Assembly: GCF_014643915.1 (NCBI RefSeq) | Contig: NZ_BMKE01000004.1 | Coordinates: 1 to 64,000, forward strand | Length of the DNA: 64,000 bases | Reading direction: 5' to 3' | Source: Oceanisphaera marina | GTDB lineage: Bacteria > Pseudomonadota > Gammaproteobacteria > Enterobacterales > Aeromonadaceae | Shown: in pieces, positions 28,719 to 38,174 of the stretch | How positions within the stretch are numbered: position 1 is the first letter of the stretch | Layout of the letters: every line of letters begins with the position of its first letter | Notes under the pieces: generated by a model | Databases searched by the model: none | The model's input: only the letters and a program-made list of their open reading frames with translations | What the model was told of the DNA's origin: nothing | Made by a program: the position numbers and the translations under genes

Positions 28719-29939
28719 CTAAACCGGGACGGTTTCTTTTTCGTCGATGACCGCGGCGCCTATGATGTCGCCGGTGACGTTAGAGGCGGTGCCGCCCATG
28801 CTGATCAGCGCATCTACACCGGCAATCAATGCCACAATTTCCAACGGCAAACCGAACAGACTCAACACCGCAGACAAGGTAACCAAACCGGCGGCGGGGA
28901 TGCCGGCGGTGCCTATGGATAATACAGTGCCGATCACGACTATGGTCACGAAATCAAACCAGGCCAAATCCAGCCCCATGATGTTGGCGGCAAACACCAA
29001 GGAAACCCCCATACGCAACGCGCCGCCATCGGAATTGAAAATGGCCCCCAATGGCAGGGCGAAGTTGGCGGTGCGATCCGATATACCGGCCTTTTTGGCG
29101 GCTGCAATGGCTACCGGCAAGGTGGCCAGGCTGCTCGAAGTAAAGAAGGCGGTGGCATAGGCTTCTTTGGTATTGGCAAAAAACGGCCGTATCGAATGGC
29201 CCGACATTTTCAAAAAGAAGGTGTAGACCAGTGACCACAATAGCAGCAACCCCAGGTAGAAGGTGGCGGTAAACATCAACAGCGAGGAGAGCGTTTCCCA
29301 GCCTTGAGTGCCAAAAGTCGCGGCGCTGATCGCAAATACGCCGATGGGCGCATACAGCAAGATCCCCTTCAATAACTTGTAGAAAAGCTCGTTAAAAGCA
29401 GAAAACAACTGTTCAAGCAGGGCGCCGTGGCTTCTCATCTTTTCATCATCGGCAAAGCACATGCGCGACATGGCCATGCCCATGATGATGGCAACAAACA
29501 GAATGGCCATTAAGTCGCCCCCCGAAAAAGCAGCAAAGATATTCTCGGGCACTATCTTGATCAGCATATCGGAGACAACGGGAATATCCGGCTGTTTGAC
29601 CGTAATATCGGGCAGTGACAACTGGTTACCCGGGCTGAGCAACAACGCCACAGATACGCCGATGAGTACCGCCATGGCGGTGGTGGCTGCATAGTAGAGA
29701 ACGAGCTTGCCGCCCAGTCTGCCCATCTGTCGGATATTCATTCGGCCAATAGCGAGTGCGACCGTTAAAAAAATCACCGGCGTGGCTATCAGGCTTAACA
29801 AACGAATGAATATGGTCCCCAGAGGTTTGAGCACCGCCGCCTGCTCTTGGAACACAAGCGCCACCAGAATGCCGAGCAGGAAGCCGGCCGACATCTTGAT
29901 CACCAGTGAGGTGTCGTTATATTTCTTCCATATATTCAT
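28719..29939 (-). CDS. Dicarboxylate/amino acid:cation symporter (DAACS family)
   Basis: The 406-residue inner-membrane protein fits the glutamate/aspartate/C4-dicarboxylate symporter family. Features are the N-terminal KMSAGFLLGILVALVF, FIRLLSLIATPVIFLTVALAIG, a serine-rich re-entrant segment AFFTSSSLATLPVA, and NFALPLGAIFNSDGGALRMG near the second hairpin. The usual NMDGT motif is replaced by NSDGG, so the substrate may differ from glutamate. ATG 29939 is used; the codon before it is a TTG that could extend the frame by one residue. No operon partner is visible. Confidence 0.87.
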   Translation of the reverse strand: MNIWKKYNDTSLVIKMSAGFLLGILVALVFQEQAAVLKPLGTIFIRLLSLIATPVIFLTVALAIGRMNIRQMGRLGGKLVLYYAATTAMAVLIGVSVALLLSPGNQLSLPDITVKQPDIPVVSDMLIKIVPENIFAAFSGGDLMAILFVAIIMGMAMSRMCFADDEKMRSHGALLEQLFSAFNELFYKLLKGILLYAPIGVFAISAATFGTQGWETLSSLLMFTATFYLGLLLLWSLVYTFFLKMSGHSIRPFFANTKEAYATAFFTSSSLATLPVAIAAAKKAGISDRTANFALPLGAIFNSDGGALRMGVSLVFAANIMGLDLAWFDFVTIVVIGTVLSIGTAGIPAAGLVTLSAVLSLFGLPLEIVALIAGVDALISMGGTASNVTGDIIGAAVIDEKETVPV

Positions 29940-30486
29940 CAAAACTCGACCAGGTTGCTTGGGGTTGGGATGCCGGCCGGCATCACTGCAGAAGCCATTA
30001 AAATAGCTATCAAGAGCCGTTTATCATTGCTGGGGGTTATATCCTTAATCTCTGCATCTCCTGTTACTGTTTTTCGTCACCCGTCATCAATCATTCAGTG
30101 AGCCACAGCGGCGTGCAGCTGAATGGTCTGTATGCCAGCCGAGCTTATGGTACATGAAAAGCTCAAGACCGTTGAAAGGCGAGGTTAGTTTCAGTGGCAA
30201 TAAAATGGCCCACCGGAAAAGGCCGTGATAAGCCAGCTGGACGATAAATGTTATTACATAATGCTACGTATTTGGTCGTGTTGACACAAAGTGACGCACC
30301 AAAGCGCAAACATTGCTTAAATAACGATAAAAACGCGTTATGGGTGTCTGTAGCATTAGCGTTGGTGTTTTAACGACTAGGCTAGGATAATGATCAATAT
30401 GGGTTGTTCAGCGTAGTTTTGGATCGTAACAACAGCATTCAGGGAAGAAGGCCGGAACTTACCGGTATTATAGTCAGGGATTTTTG
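29940..30486. other. Intergenic region between divergent symporter and csrD genes
   Basis: About 545 bases without a credible gene. Divergent promoters must lie here. The part from 30240 to 30430 is A/T-richer and probably holds the csrD promoter. I recognise no specific operator or RNA. Confidence 0.45.
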
Positions 30487-32445
30487 ATGAAATTTACCAA
30501 TCAGCTTACTGCCACTATCAGTTTGTGCATATTGGCGGCCGTGATGATGGTGCTGATAGGGGCTGGTATCAGCTTCTATCAAATGGGGGCTGTTTATCAG
30601 CAGCGCCAGGTCGACTCGGTAGTGCGTCTGGTGAATGAAACCTGGAAAACCGGAACCGAGCAGCAAGAGATTATCGATACCTGGCTGCCGGCATTTCTGG
30701 ATGTTAACGATATCATCGACTTGGTGGTGTTGCAGGAAGACAAGCCCCTGTATCGCTATGATGCACCGCAGTCGTTGTCCGCCAACGAGTTGTCACTGGA
30801 ATATCAACGCTCGCTAAGTGCCTACCCTCAGTTAAGCCTTCAACTGGTGCTGCGGCCACCTTTCTACCAGTTGGATCATTCCATGGCCGCGCTGTCTGGC
30901 GTTACCGGGGCTATCTTGCTGGTGTTTCTGGGCACCCTGTTTATTTTACGCTGGTTCAGGCGTCAGTTGCGTGGTGCCGAGCTACTCGATTTGCGTGGGC
31001 AGTTTATTCTGCAGGGAAAGCTCAAGTTACTGCAGCATGATCCCAAGGAAGAGTGGCCGCATTTTGCCAGCCAGGCATTGGACAAGCTACTGCTTGAGCT
31101 TAAAGACGCGGGCAAGGAACGCAGCCGGTTCGATACCTATATGCGTGCCAATGTGTTTGTGGACAAGAAAACCGGTATCGGCAACCGGGTATTCTTTGAT
31201 AATCGGCTGGAGGCGGCACTCAACGATTCTGCCAGTCATTCCGGCGCCTTGCTGTTGGTCGAACTGCAGGATCTGGAACAAATCAATTATCACCTGGGAT
31301 ACGAGCGTGGCGATGAAATATTGTCTTCCGCCTCCATTTATTTAAGCCACTTCATTCGTCGTTTTCCCGGCGCCCTGCAGGCGCGTTATAACGGCAATAC
31401 CTTTGCCTTGCTGTTTCCCAACCTGGTGGAAAGCGAAGCCCTGGAAGCCGCGCGGCAGGTAATGAAATTATTGCGCCGGCTGCACTGGCCAGATGATGTG
31501 AGTGATCCTGCCCTTTATATCGGTGGTGTCTGTTTTCGCTATGGAGAGCAGTTGCTGCAGGTTCAGGAAGAAGCCGAATTGGCTCTGCGCAGTGCGGCCC
31601 TGCAGGGAGGTGACGGCTATTTTATGTACTACAAGGGCGTTACCGAAGAAAGCATGGGCAAGGGCACAGTGCGCTGGCGCACCCTGCTGAGTCGCCTGCT
31701 GGAGCAGGATTTGATTATGCTGGACCGCCAAGGCGTGTTTACCGACGCAAAAAAGCCACCCATCAAATACGAGCTACTGGCTCGTATTCATGATGAGCAG
31801 GGGCGGGAATTGTCGGCGGGGCACTTTTTGCCGATGGCGGAAAAATGCGGCTTGCTGAAAGAGCTGGACAAGGCGCTGGTGGTGCGCGCACTGGCACTGT
31901 TACAGCAAGATGAGCAAGAGACGACTTTGTCGCTCAATGTCTCGGCAGACAGCCTGCTGAACGGTGACTTTCATAGTTGGCTGGTATTTGAGTTGATCCA
32001 GCGGCCCAAGTCGATGCTTAACCATCTGGTGATTGAATTGTCGGAGGCCCAGGTCAGCCGTCATTTTCAGGCGCTGAGCAAACCCCTGCGTGCTCTCAAG
32101 GCATTGGGATGCCGGCTGGCGGTTGATCATGCGGGGCAGGATGTGGTGAGTGCGCAATATATCAAAGACTATGAGCTGGACTATCTTAAACTGCATTCCA
32201 GCCTGGTACGGGACATCAACAGCAAACCCACCAACCAGATGGCGGTAAGAAGTTTGATTGGTAATTGTGTCGGCACGCAAACCCAGGTGATTGCCATGGG
32301 CGTGGAAAATGCTGCCGAATGGCAGTGTTTGTCGCAATTGGGAATCCACGCCGGTCAGGGCTACTTTTTCGCCTGTCCAGAGCGCTTAGCGCAGCCCTTG
32401 CGTGCCACGAGCTCCCTGCAGGCCCCCGGTGTGAATAAACACTAA
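30487..32445 (+). CDS. csrD: CsrD-like RNase E specificity factor (degenerate GGDEF/EAL)
   Basis: The 652-residue protein follows E. coli CsrD in plan: two membrane segments (about 8-30 and 135-160) flanking a periplasmic loop, then a HAMP-like part (ILRWFRRQLRGAELLDLRGQFILQGK), a degenerate GGDEF domain (TGIGNRVFFDNRLEAAL, YERGDEI) and a degenerate EAL domain (YELLARIHDEQG). CsrD targets CsrB and CsrC RNAs for RNase E cleavage and is not a working cyclase or phosphodiesterase. Its place just before mreB matches E. coli csrD-mreBCD. A CsrB-like RNA lies 16.5 kb upstream in this window. ATG 30487 follows a CAGGGA site. It overlaps the convergent next gene by 60 bases. Confidence 0.88.
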   Translation: MKFTNQLTATISLCILAAVMMVLIGAGISFYQMGAVYQQRQVDSVVRLVNETWKTGTEQQEIIDTWLPAFLDVNDIIDLVVLQEDKPLYRYDAPQSLSANELSLEYQRSLSAYPQLSLQLVLRPPFYQLDHSMAALSGVTGAILLVFLGTLFILRWFRRQLRGAELLDLRGQFILQGKLKLLQHDPKEEWPHFASQALDKLLLELKDAGKERSRFDTYMRANVFVDKKTGIGNRVFFDNRLEAALNDSASHSGALLLVELQDLEQINYHLGYERGDEILSSASIYLSHFIRRFPGALQARYNGNTFALLFPNLVESEALEAARQVMKLLRRLHWPDDVSDPALYIGGVCFRYGEQLLQVQEEAELALRSAALQGGDGYFMYYKGVTEESMGKGTVRWRTLLSRLLEQDLIMLDRQGVFTDAKKPPIKYELLARIHDEQGRELSAGHFLPMAEKCGLLKELDKALVVRALALLQQDEQETTLSLNVSADSLLNGDFHSWLVFELIQRPKSMLNHLVIELSEAQVSRHFQALSKPLRALKALGCRLAVDHAGQDVVSAQYIKDYELDYLKLHSSLVRDINSKPTNQMAVRSLIGNCVGTQTQVIAMGVENAAEWQCLSQLGIHAGQGYFFACPERLAQPLRATSSLQAPGVNKH

Positions 32446-33330
32446 CCGGCTGCCCGCAGGGTAGACACCGGCAGCAATATCGCGAAACAACCCCAGCAGC
32501 GCCTTGCCGCTGTAAATGGGCTCTAGCGGTATGCCAAGTTGGCTGGCCAGTGTGTCGATCTCGGCTCTATCACTGGCGGAGCATTTGGCGTAACCGCCAC
32601 CATGATGGTCAAGCATCAGCTGCCAGCCGGCGTCCTGCGCCGCCGGTGGATACAGGCGACAGATTTCATCGGTTAACCAGTGGGCTCCCTTCAATACCGC
32701 ATAGCCCCTTACCCTGCAGTGGGCCGAGCGGGCCGACAGCAGTCCCGCCAGGGTGCCGCCGCTGGCCACCGGTAATATAACTTCATCTATCTGCTGCTCT
32801 GCTTGTCTCGGCTCTTGCCATAACTCTTGCCACAATTCGGCCACGCCGGGTAAGGCCAGGGCGCAGCTGCCACCTTCAGGCACCATTAGGTAACCCGGGT
32901 AGCGGAGCGCCAGTTCGGCCAGCCAGTCGGCATCCTGGCGGCGGCGATATTGCTGGCGGTCGACAAATTCCAGTGTCATGCCCCAGTGGCGGGCGTCGCT
33001 CAGGGTGGGATTGTGACGGCTGCTTGCTTCTCCGCGAACGATACCGACGGTGGGCAGGCCCAGCTGATGACCTGCCGCGGCAAGGGCATGCAGATGATTG
33101 GAGTAGGCGCCGCCAAAACTGAGGATGCCGAGGGCTTGATCCGACAGGGCCTGGCGCAGTATATATTTTAGTTTGCGCCATTTGTTGCCGGAAATCGTGG
33201 GGTGCAACAGATCATCACGCTTGAGCCAGAGTGTCAGACCGTGTCGAGACAGCAGCGGATGGCATAGCGGTTGCAGCCCTTGAGGTGAGGAGGGTGATGA
33301 ATAGAGGCGGTGCCATGAAGATAACGTCAT
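32386..33330 (-). CDS. PLP-dependent D-cysteine desulfhydrase/ACC deaminase family protein
   Basis: The 314-residue enzyme belongs to fold-type II pyridoxal-phosphate enzymes. The PLP lysine lies in ISGNKWRKLKYIL (near residue 46-52), followed by FGGAYSNHLHALAAAG, and a late VASGGTLAGLL phosphate-binding loop. This set is shared by D-cysteine desulfhydrase and 1-aminocyclopropane-1-carboxylate deaminase; which reaction occurs here is not decidable by eye. It may start at ATG 33330 or the GTG just before. Its 3' end overlaps csrD tail to tail by 60 bases. Confidence 0.8.
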   Translation of the reverse strand: MTLSSWHRLYSSPSSPQGLQPLCHPLLSRHGLTLWLKRDDLLHPTISGNKWRKLKYILRQALSDQALGILSFGGAYSNHLHALAAAGHQLGLPTVGIVRGEASSRHNPTLSDARHWGMTLEFVDRQQYRRRQDADWLAELALRYPGYLMVPEGGSCALALPGVAELWQELWQEPRQAEQQIDEVILPVASGGTLAGLLSARSAHCRVRGYAVLKGAHWLTDEICRLYPPAAQDAGWQLMLDHHGGGYAKCSASDRAEIDTLASQLGIPLEPIYSGKALLGLFRDIAAGVYPAGSRLVFIHTGGLQGARGTQGLR

Positions 33331-33390
33331 CACGAAAAATAAAATAAAAGGAATAATTGGCTAAGTCTAGGGAACTTATTGTTTTATTGA

Positions 33391-34551
<1,161 letters not shown>

Positions 34552-34556
34552 TAACG

Positions 34557-34575
34557 AGGCCGAGCTGCTCGGCCT
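34557..34575 (+). other. Hairpin without T tract between mreB and mreC
   Basis: A perfect 8-bp inverted repeat, AGGCCGAG-CTG-CTCGGCCT, lies in the 36-base gap. It lacks a T tract, so it is more likely a stability or partial-attenuation structure than a full terminator. It could help keep MreB above MreC and MreD; this is inference. Confidence 0.55.
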
Positions 34576-34587
34576 GTCTATTGCCCC

Positions 34588-35472
34588 ATGAAACCGATTT
34601 TTGGTCGAGGTCCCTCTCTCCCTATCCGCCTGGCGTTGGCGGTGGTGTTGTCGTTGGTACTGATTATTGCCGACAGCCGCTACCAAAGCTTTAACTGGGC
34701 CAAGGTGTACCTCAATTCATTGGTCAGCCCCTTGCAGTATATGGCGAACAGTCCCCGGATCCTGCTTGATTCGGCATCCAGCCAGTTGATGTCGAACCAG
34801 GCGCTGCTGTCCCAGTCACAACGACTGGAGCAGCAGTTGTTTTTGCTGCGAGATGATTTGCTGCGCCTGCGTCATCTGGAGCAGGAAAACAAACGGTTGC
34901 GCGACTTGCTGGGATCACCGGTGCGTTTCGATACCCGCCGCATGGTGGCTGAGATTATGGCGGTCGACACAGATCCCTTCTCTCATCAGGCGGTGATAGA
35001 CAAAGGCAGCCTGGAAGGGGTGTTTGAAGGTCAGCCGGTACTGAACGAGCAAGGGGTGGTGGGCCAGGTGATTTCGGTGGGTAAAACCACCAGTCGCGTG
35101 TTGCTGATCACCGATACCAGCCATGGTATTCCGGTGCGGGTGGCGCGTAACGACATTCGGGCCATTGCCAGCGGCAGTGGCCAGCTGGACCGACTGCTGC
35201 TGCACAATATCACCCGCAATACCGATATCCGAGAAGGCGACATACTGCTGAGTTCCGGCCTGGCGGGGCGTTTTCCGGAAGGTTACCCTGTGGGGCGGGT
35301 CAGTCGCGTTGGCTACGAAGAAGGTCAGCCCTTTGCCGATATCCGGGTACAGCCTTTTGCCGCTTTGGACCGGGTTCGCTATTTGTTGCTGCTGTGGCCT
35401 GCGCCCAGAATCATTGATGTGGATGCCGCGGTCGCCCAGCGCCCCGACACCGGTGAGCAAGTATCCCAATGA
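34588..35472 (+). CDS. mreC: Rod shape-determining protein MreC
   Basis: The 294-residue protein has a short cytosolic start, one membrane segment (about 11-28), a periplasmic coiled coil (about 65-105, QSQRLEQQLFLLRDDLLRLRHLEQENKRLRDLLG) and a beta-rich domain (VDKGSLEGVFEGQPVLNEQGVVGQVI, VRNDIRAIASGSG). These are the MreC features that link MreB to PBP2/RodA. It overlaps mreD by four bases (ATGA). Confidence 0.96.
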   Translation: MKPIFGRGPSLPIRLALAVVLSLVLIIADSRYQSFNWAKVYLNSLVSPLQYMANSPRILLDSASSQLMSNQALLSQSQRLEQQLFLLRDDLLRLRHLEQENKRLRDLLGSPVRFDTRRMVAEIMAVDTDPFSHQAVIDKGSLEGVFEGQPVLNEQGVVGQVISVGKTTSRVLLITDTSHGIPVRVARNDIRAIASGSGQLDRLLLHNITRNTDIREGDILLSSGLAGRFPEGYPVGRVSRVGYEEGQPFADIRVQPFAALDRVRYLLLLWPAPRIIDVDAAVAQRPDTGEQVSQ

Positions 35473-35957
35473 GAACTTTTTCTTTTAAAGGACGTTTGGT
35501 CATTGCCGTCAGTTTACTGCTGGCGCTCATTTTATCGATTCTGCCGCTGCCCGATCTCATTGCTCCCTTTCGACCAGACTGGCTGCTGGTCACCCTTATT
35601 TACTGGACCATAGCCCTGCCGCACAGGGCCAACGTGGGCACGGCGTTTTTTTCCGGTCTGGTGCTGGATGTGCTGCTGGGTTCCGTACTGGGCATACATG
35701 CACTGGCGCTGGTGATCCCGGTGTATTTAGCGGCCTACCAGTTTCAGCGCATGCGTAACTACTCGGTCTGGCAGCAGGCTTTTGTAGTGGGGGCGCTGGC
35801 CATTATCAACAAGCTGTTGATCTTCTGGGCCGCCTACATGAACCGGGACGTGCAGCTCGACTATCATTACTTCTGGTCCATCGTCAGTAGCATGGTGTTC
35901 TGGCCGTGGATCTTCCTGCTGTTGCGCAAATGTCGTCGCCAGTTTGCCCTGTCCTGA
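35469..35957 (+). CDS. mreD: Rod shape-determining protein MreD
   Basis: This 162-residue, five- to six-helix inner-membrane protein matches E. coli MreD in length and in segments such as [53 protein letters not shown] and [15 protein letters not shown]. It completes the MreBCD elongation module. It starts within the stop of mreC, so translation is coupled. Confidence 0.95.
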   Translation: MRTFSFKGRLVIAVSLLLALILSILPLPDLIAPFRPDWLLVTLIYWTIALPHRANVGTAFFSGLVLDVLLGSVLGIHALALVIPVYLAAYQFQRMRNYSVWQQAFVVGALAIINKLLIFWAAYMNRDVQLDYHYFWSIVSSMVFWPWIFLLLRKCRRQFALS

Positions 35958-35965
35958 GATTGTCT

Positions 35966-36538
35966 ATGATGCCCCGGATTTATCTTGCCTCTGCTTCTCC
36001 TCGCCGCCGTGAACTACTTGCCCAATTAGGCGTGACCTTCGAGTTGCTGCTGCCTCGGGTTGAAGAGTGCCAGGCCGATGAAGATGCCGCTACCTATGTA
36101 CTGCGCCTTGCCCGTGACAAGGCGCGGGCCGGTCTGGCCATGGCGCCTCAGTCTCTTCCTGTGCTGGCCGGCGACACCATAGTGGTACTGGACGGTGATG
36201 TGCTGGAAAAACCCCAAGATCAGGCAGACGGTTATGCCATGCTGCGGCGCTTGTCTGGCCGTACCCATCAGGTAATGACGGCGATGGCGCTGGCATGCCC
36301 CCAACAGCTGATAGACGTGACCGTTTGCACCCAGGTGACCTTTCGCGAGCTGAGCGACGCCGATATTGCGCGATACTGGGCCAGTGGCGAACCCACCGAC
36401 AAGGCTGGCGGTTATGGCATTCAAGGGCTGGGAGGGCGCTTTGTCACACGCATTAATGGCAGCTACAGCGCCGTGGTCGGCCTGCCATTGGTAGAAACAG
36501 AAGCCCTGTTGCGCCAGGCCGACGTGCTGTTGGACTGA
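35966..36538 (+). CDS. yhdE: Maf-family nucleoside triphosphate pyrophosphatase (YhdE)
   Basis: The 190-residue cytosolic protein is a Maf pyrophosphatase. Hallmarks are the start [19 protein letters not shown], the catalytic region [32 protein letters not shown] and [16 protein letters not shown]. The branch beside mreBCD and rng is YhdE in E. coli, which hydrolyses dTTP and UTP. Starts at 35966 and 35969 are adjacent ATGs; the frame extends to 35906 but that part overlaps mreD and lacks family support. Confidence 0.92.
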   Translation: MMPRIYLASASPRRRELLAQLGVTFELLLPRVEECQADEDAATYVLRLARDKARAGLAMAPQSLPVLAGDTIVVLDGDVLEKPQDQADGYAMLRRLSGRTHQVMTAMALACPQQLIDVTVCTQVTFRELSDADIARYWASGEPTDKAGGYGIQGLGGRFVTRINGSYSAVVGLPLVETEALLRQADVLLD

Positions 36539-36704
36539 TGATTCGGGTCTGTTGCACTTTACGGTTAAACGAGGTTGACGAAAAACGCGTTTGGCCGACC
36601 CCGCAGGTTTGCAAAAATCACCCTGAAACATCAACCGTCCCTCAACCCACCGTCATTCTATGGTAGTTTAGGGAACATTAACTTCTTCTATGGACGGTGC
36701 AAGC

Positions 36705-38174
36705 ATGTCGGCAGAATTGATTATCAATGTGACTCCCGCAGAAACGCGAGTCGCGCTAGTAGAAAACGGAATTCTGCAGGAAGTGCATGTCGAGCGTCAG
36801 TCACGCCGCGGTATTGTCGGCAATATCTACAAAGGCAAAGTCAGTCGGGTGCTGCCCGGCATGCAGGCCGCCTTTGTCGATATTGGCGGCGAACGAGCCG
36901 CCTTCCTGCACGCCTCGGATATAGTGCCTCACACCGAATGTGTCGATACCAAGGAGCAGGCGCATTTTCAGGCTGGTAACATTGCCGAGCTGGTCCGTCA
37001 GGGCCAGTACATAGTGGTGCAGGTAGTCAAGGATCCACTGGGCACCAAAGGCGCCCGACTGACCACGGATATTACCCTGCCTTCCCGTTATCTGGTGTTT
37101 ATGCCTGGCAGCGCCTACGTAGGGGTGTCGCAGCGTATCGACTCGGAGCAAGAGCGCGATCGGCTCAAGCAAATCGTGGGTAGCTATGTGGATGAGCAGG
37201 GTGGTTACATCATTCGCACCGCCGCCGAAGGCGTAGGTGAAACCGAGCTGGCACAGGATGCGGCTTTTCTTAAGCGCTTGTGGCGTAAAATTCAGGAACG
37301 TCGCGGCAAGACTTCTTCCTGCTCCATGTTGTATGAAGATCTGGGGTTAAGCTGTCGTATCGTACGCGATTTTGTGGGGACCGAGCTGGACCGGATCCGC
37401 GTTGATTCTCGCAGTACTTGCGATGCACTGGGGGGCTTTGTCGAAGAGTTTGTGCCTGAATTGTCGGGTAAAATCGAGTATTATCACGGTGAGTCGCCCA
37501 TTTTCGATCTTTATGATGTGGAAAATGAAATTCAGCGTGCGCTGGACAGAAAGGTCGAGCTCAAGTCCGGTGGTTATCTGATTATCGATCAAACCGAAGC
37601 CATGACCACGGTCGACATCAATACCGGTGCCTTTGTTGGCCATCGCAATCTTGAAGAAACCATTTTCAACACCAACACCGAAGCCACTCAGGCCATCGCC
37701 CGTCAGCTACGGCTGCGTAATCTGGGCGGTATCATCATCATCGACTTTATCGACATGTACGATGCCGATCACAAACGTCGGGTGCTGCACAGCCTGGAAA
37801 TGGCGCTGGCAAAAGACAGGGCCAAAACCAACGTCAATGGTTTTTCTCAGCTGGGGTTGGTGGAAATGACCCGCAAGCGCACCCGAGAGAGTCTGGAACA
37901 TGTACTGTGCGGCGCCTGCCCCGAATGTAATGGTCGGGCGCGGGTAAAAACCGTCGAAACCGTCTGCTACGAAATATTGCGTGAAATCACCCGGGTCAAC
38001 AAGGCTTACGATGCCGACAAGTTTGTGGTCTATGCCGCACTGGCGGTGGCGTCTGCGCTGCAAGAGGACGAGTCGCACATGCTGGCCGAACTGGAAGTCT
38101 TTATCGGCAAGCAAGTGAAAGTCAGTAGTGAACCTCTGTATAACCAGGAACAGTTTGATGTGGTGATGATGTAG
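36705..38174 (+). CDS. rng: Ribonuclease G
   Basis: This 489-residue endoribonuclease, the same length as E. coli RNase G, matures 16S rRNA 5' ends and degrades some mRNAs. After the conserved start AELIINVTPAETRVALVENGILQE comes the S1-like domain (GNIYKGKVSRVLPGMQAAFVDIG), then the RNase H-like and DNase I-like catalytic part with IDQTEAMTTVDINTGAFVGHRN and IIIIDFIDM, and the zinc-link CGACPEC. It ends PLYNQEQFDVVMM as in E. coli. ATG 36705 aligns with the E. coli start; an in-frame ATG at 36690 is also possible. Confidence 0.97.
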   Translation: MSAELIINVTPAETRVALVENGILQEVHVERQSRRGIVGNIYKGKVSRVLPGMQAAFVDIGGERAAFLHASDIVPHTECVDTKEQAHFQAGNIAELVRQGQYIVVQVVKDPLGTKGARLTTDITLPSRYLVFMPGSAYVGVSQRIDSEQERDRLKQIVGSYVDEQGGYIIRTAAEGVGETELAQDAAFLKRLWRKIQERRGKTSSCSMLYEDLGLSCRIVRDFVGTELDRIRVDSRSTCDALGGFVEEFVPELSGKIEYYHGESPIFDLYDVENEIQRALDRKVELKSGGYLIIDQTEAMTTVDINTGAFVGHRNLEETIFNTNTEATQAIARQLRLRNLGGIIIIDFIDMYDADHKRRVLHSLEMALAKDRAKTNVNGFSQLGLVEMTRKRTRESLEHVLCGACPECNGRARVKTVETVCYEILREITRVNKAYDADKFVVYAALAVASALQEDESHMLAELEVFIGKQVKVSSEPLYNQEQFDVVMM

